Shown here one piece after another: positions 63,612-64,000 of a DNA stretch of 64,000 nucleotides. Made by a program: the position numbers and the translations under genes. A model generated the notes under the pieces. That model made no database searches. It was not told the origin of the DNA and was given only the letters and a program-made list of their open reading frames with translations. Source of the stretch: Segatella paludivivens DSM 17968 = JCM 13650 (GTDB taxonomy: Bacteria > Bacteroidota > Bacteroidia > Bacteroidales > Bacteroidaceae); the NCBI RefSeq assembly GCF_000373185.1, contig NZ_KB890630.1, positions 45,857 to 109,856 on the forward strand, read 5' to 3'. Each line of letters starts with the position of its first letter. The first letter of the stretch is position 1.

Positions 63612-63905
63612 TCAACTTAATTTCAAAACCAAAGGTGACCCCGTAAATTCATAAAGTGCAATTTCACTAGAATTTGGATCATAGATAACATGCTCATCGG
63701 CAATTATTGTCTTGCCTAGTATGGCATGGGCTTTAATCCAGACCTCATCACCAGCAGGAATATTAAGAGTATGTAAATCAAATGATTCAGTTTTTGAGAT
63801 TTGACATAGAGCGCTCCATCCACTTTCACCACCGTTCCAAACCACTTTAAACTCCATAACAAAACCTGCAAGATTTTCGCAGTTAATTTTAGAAACTTTT
63901 TTCAT
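63612..63905 (-). CDS. hypothetical small beta-rich protein
   Basis: Not recognised. From the ATG at 63905 (MKKVSKINCENLAGFVMEF) it is 97 residues; the frame extends ten codons further upstream but those add nothing typical. The composition (VVWNGGESGWSALCQISKTE, LHTLNIPAGDEVWIKAHAIL) suggests a compact beta-sandwich without signal peptide or membrane helix. It resembles small cytoplasmic lectin or toxin-like folds only in general character. Like the three-repeat protein it lies in the accessory region; no partner is evident. Confidence 0.5.
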   Translation of the reverse strand: MKKVSKINCENLAGFVMEFKVVWNGGESGWSALCQISKTESFDLHTLNIPAGDEVWIKAHAILGKTIIADEHVIYDPNSSEIALYEFTGSPLVLKLS

Positions 63906-64000
63906 AATCTTGAAATTTAGATTAAACCTGTGCACGCGATTTAGATTAATTACGGACTAGGATTCTCCTCTTCCATATTATTTTCTATATTCATTTAGCA

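Overview
The window is AT-rich Bacteroidota DNA and most resembles a Prevotella-type member of the Bacteroidales. Supporting signs are a SusC/SusD glycan locus with a hybrid two-component regulator, a 290-residue primary sigma factor without the long N-terminal region, GldH, a DUF4492-cydA-cydB cluster, a gene order purH-mreB-mreC-mreD-PBP2-rodA, and promoter -7 boxes of the Bacteroidetes form TAnnTTTG at many gene starts. No rRNA, tRNA, insertion sequence or CRISPR array was found.

From 1 to 10 kb there is mostly minus-strand metabolism and transport: a GH53 galactanase cut by the window edge, a patatin-like lipase, an EamA exporter, a XylE-type sugar symporter, a split chromate-type (CHR) transporter pair and the large glutaminase-fused PurL. 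From 10.2 to 23.9 kb lies a compact polysaccharide utilization locus on the plus strand: hybrid sensor/regulator, GH16 endo-glucanase, SusC, SusD, an IPT-domain surface glycan-binding lipoprotein and a GH3 beta-glucosidase. This is the pattern of a beta-1,3-glucan (laminarin or mixed-linkage) system. The GH16 would cut glycan outside or at the surface, SusC/SusD and the binding protein capture and import oligosaccharides, GH3 finishes them, and the regulator senses a product. A 21-bp-spaced direct repeat just upstream of the GH16 promoter is a plausible binding site for the regulator.

From 24 to 48.9 kb the window is core genome: isocitrate dehydrogenase, an OmpA-like lipoprotein, an HD hydrolase, TonB, the metF-holB-PSP1-gldH operon, the elongasome operon headed by a stand-alone IMP cyclohydrolase domain, a GltD-like protein, RpoD, a phytase-like protein plus MntP, cytochrome bd, thiol peroxidase, and a TetR-controlled envelope operon with a repeated operator.

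From 49 to 64 kb the region is accessory. It holds a lipoprotein whose signal peptide is broken at an A7 run, next to a 31-residue hydrophobic peptide; a dual-specificity phosphatase preceded by a 40-bp duplication; an outer-membrane TonB-dependent protein; an acetyltransferase; an outer-membrane protein remnant; and a two-gene ATPase plus DUF4435/TOPRIM cassette that looks like a PARIS-type anti-phage system. This cassette sits between two direct-orientation arrays of a ~165-bp repeat and beside a third array with an exact 74-bp period. After it come a VapE/VirE-like primase-helicase, an HU-like protein, a three-repeat beta-trefoil-like protein and two small unknown proteins. The defence cassette and its repeats are the most interesting part of the window.
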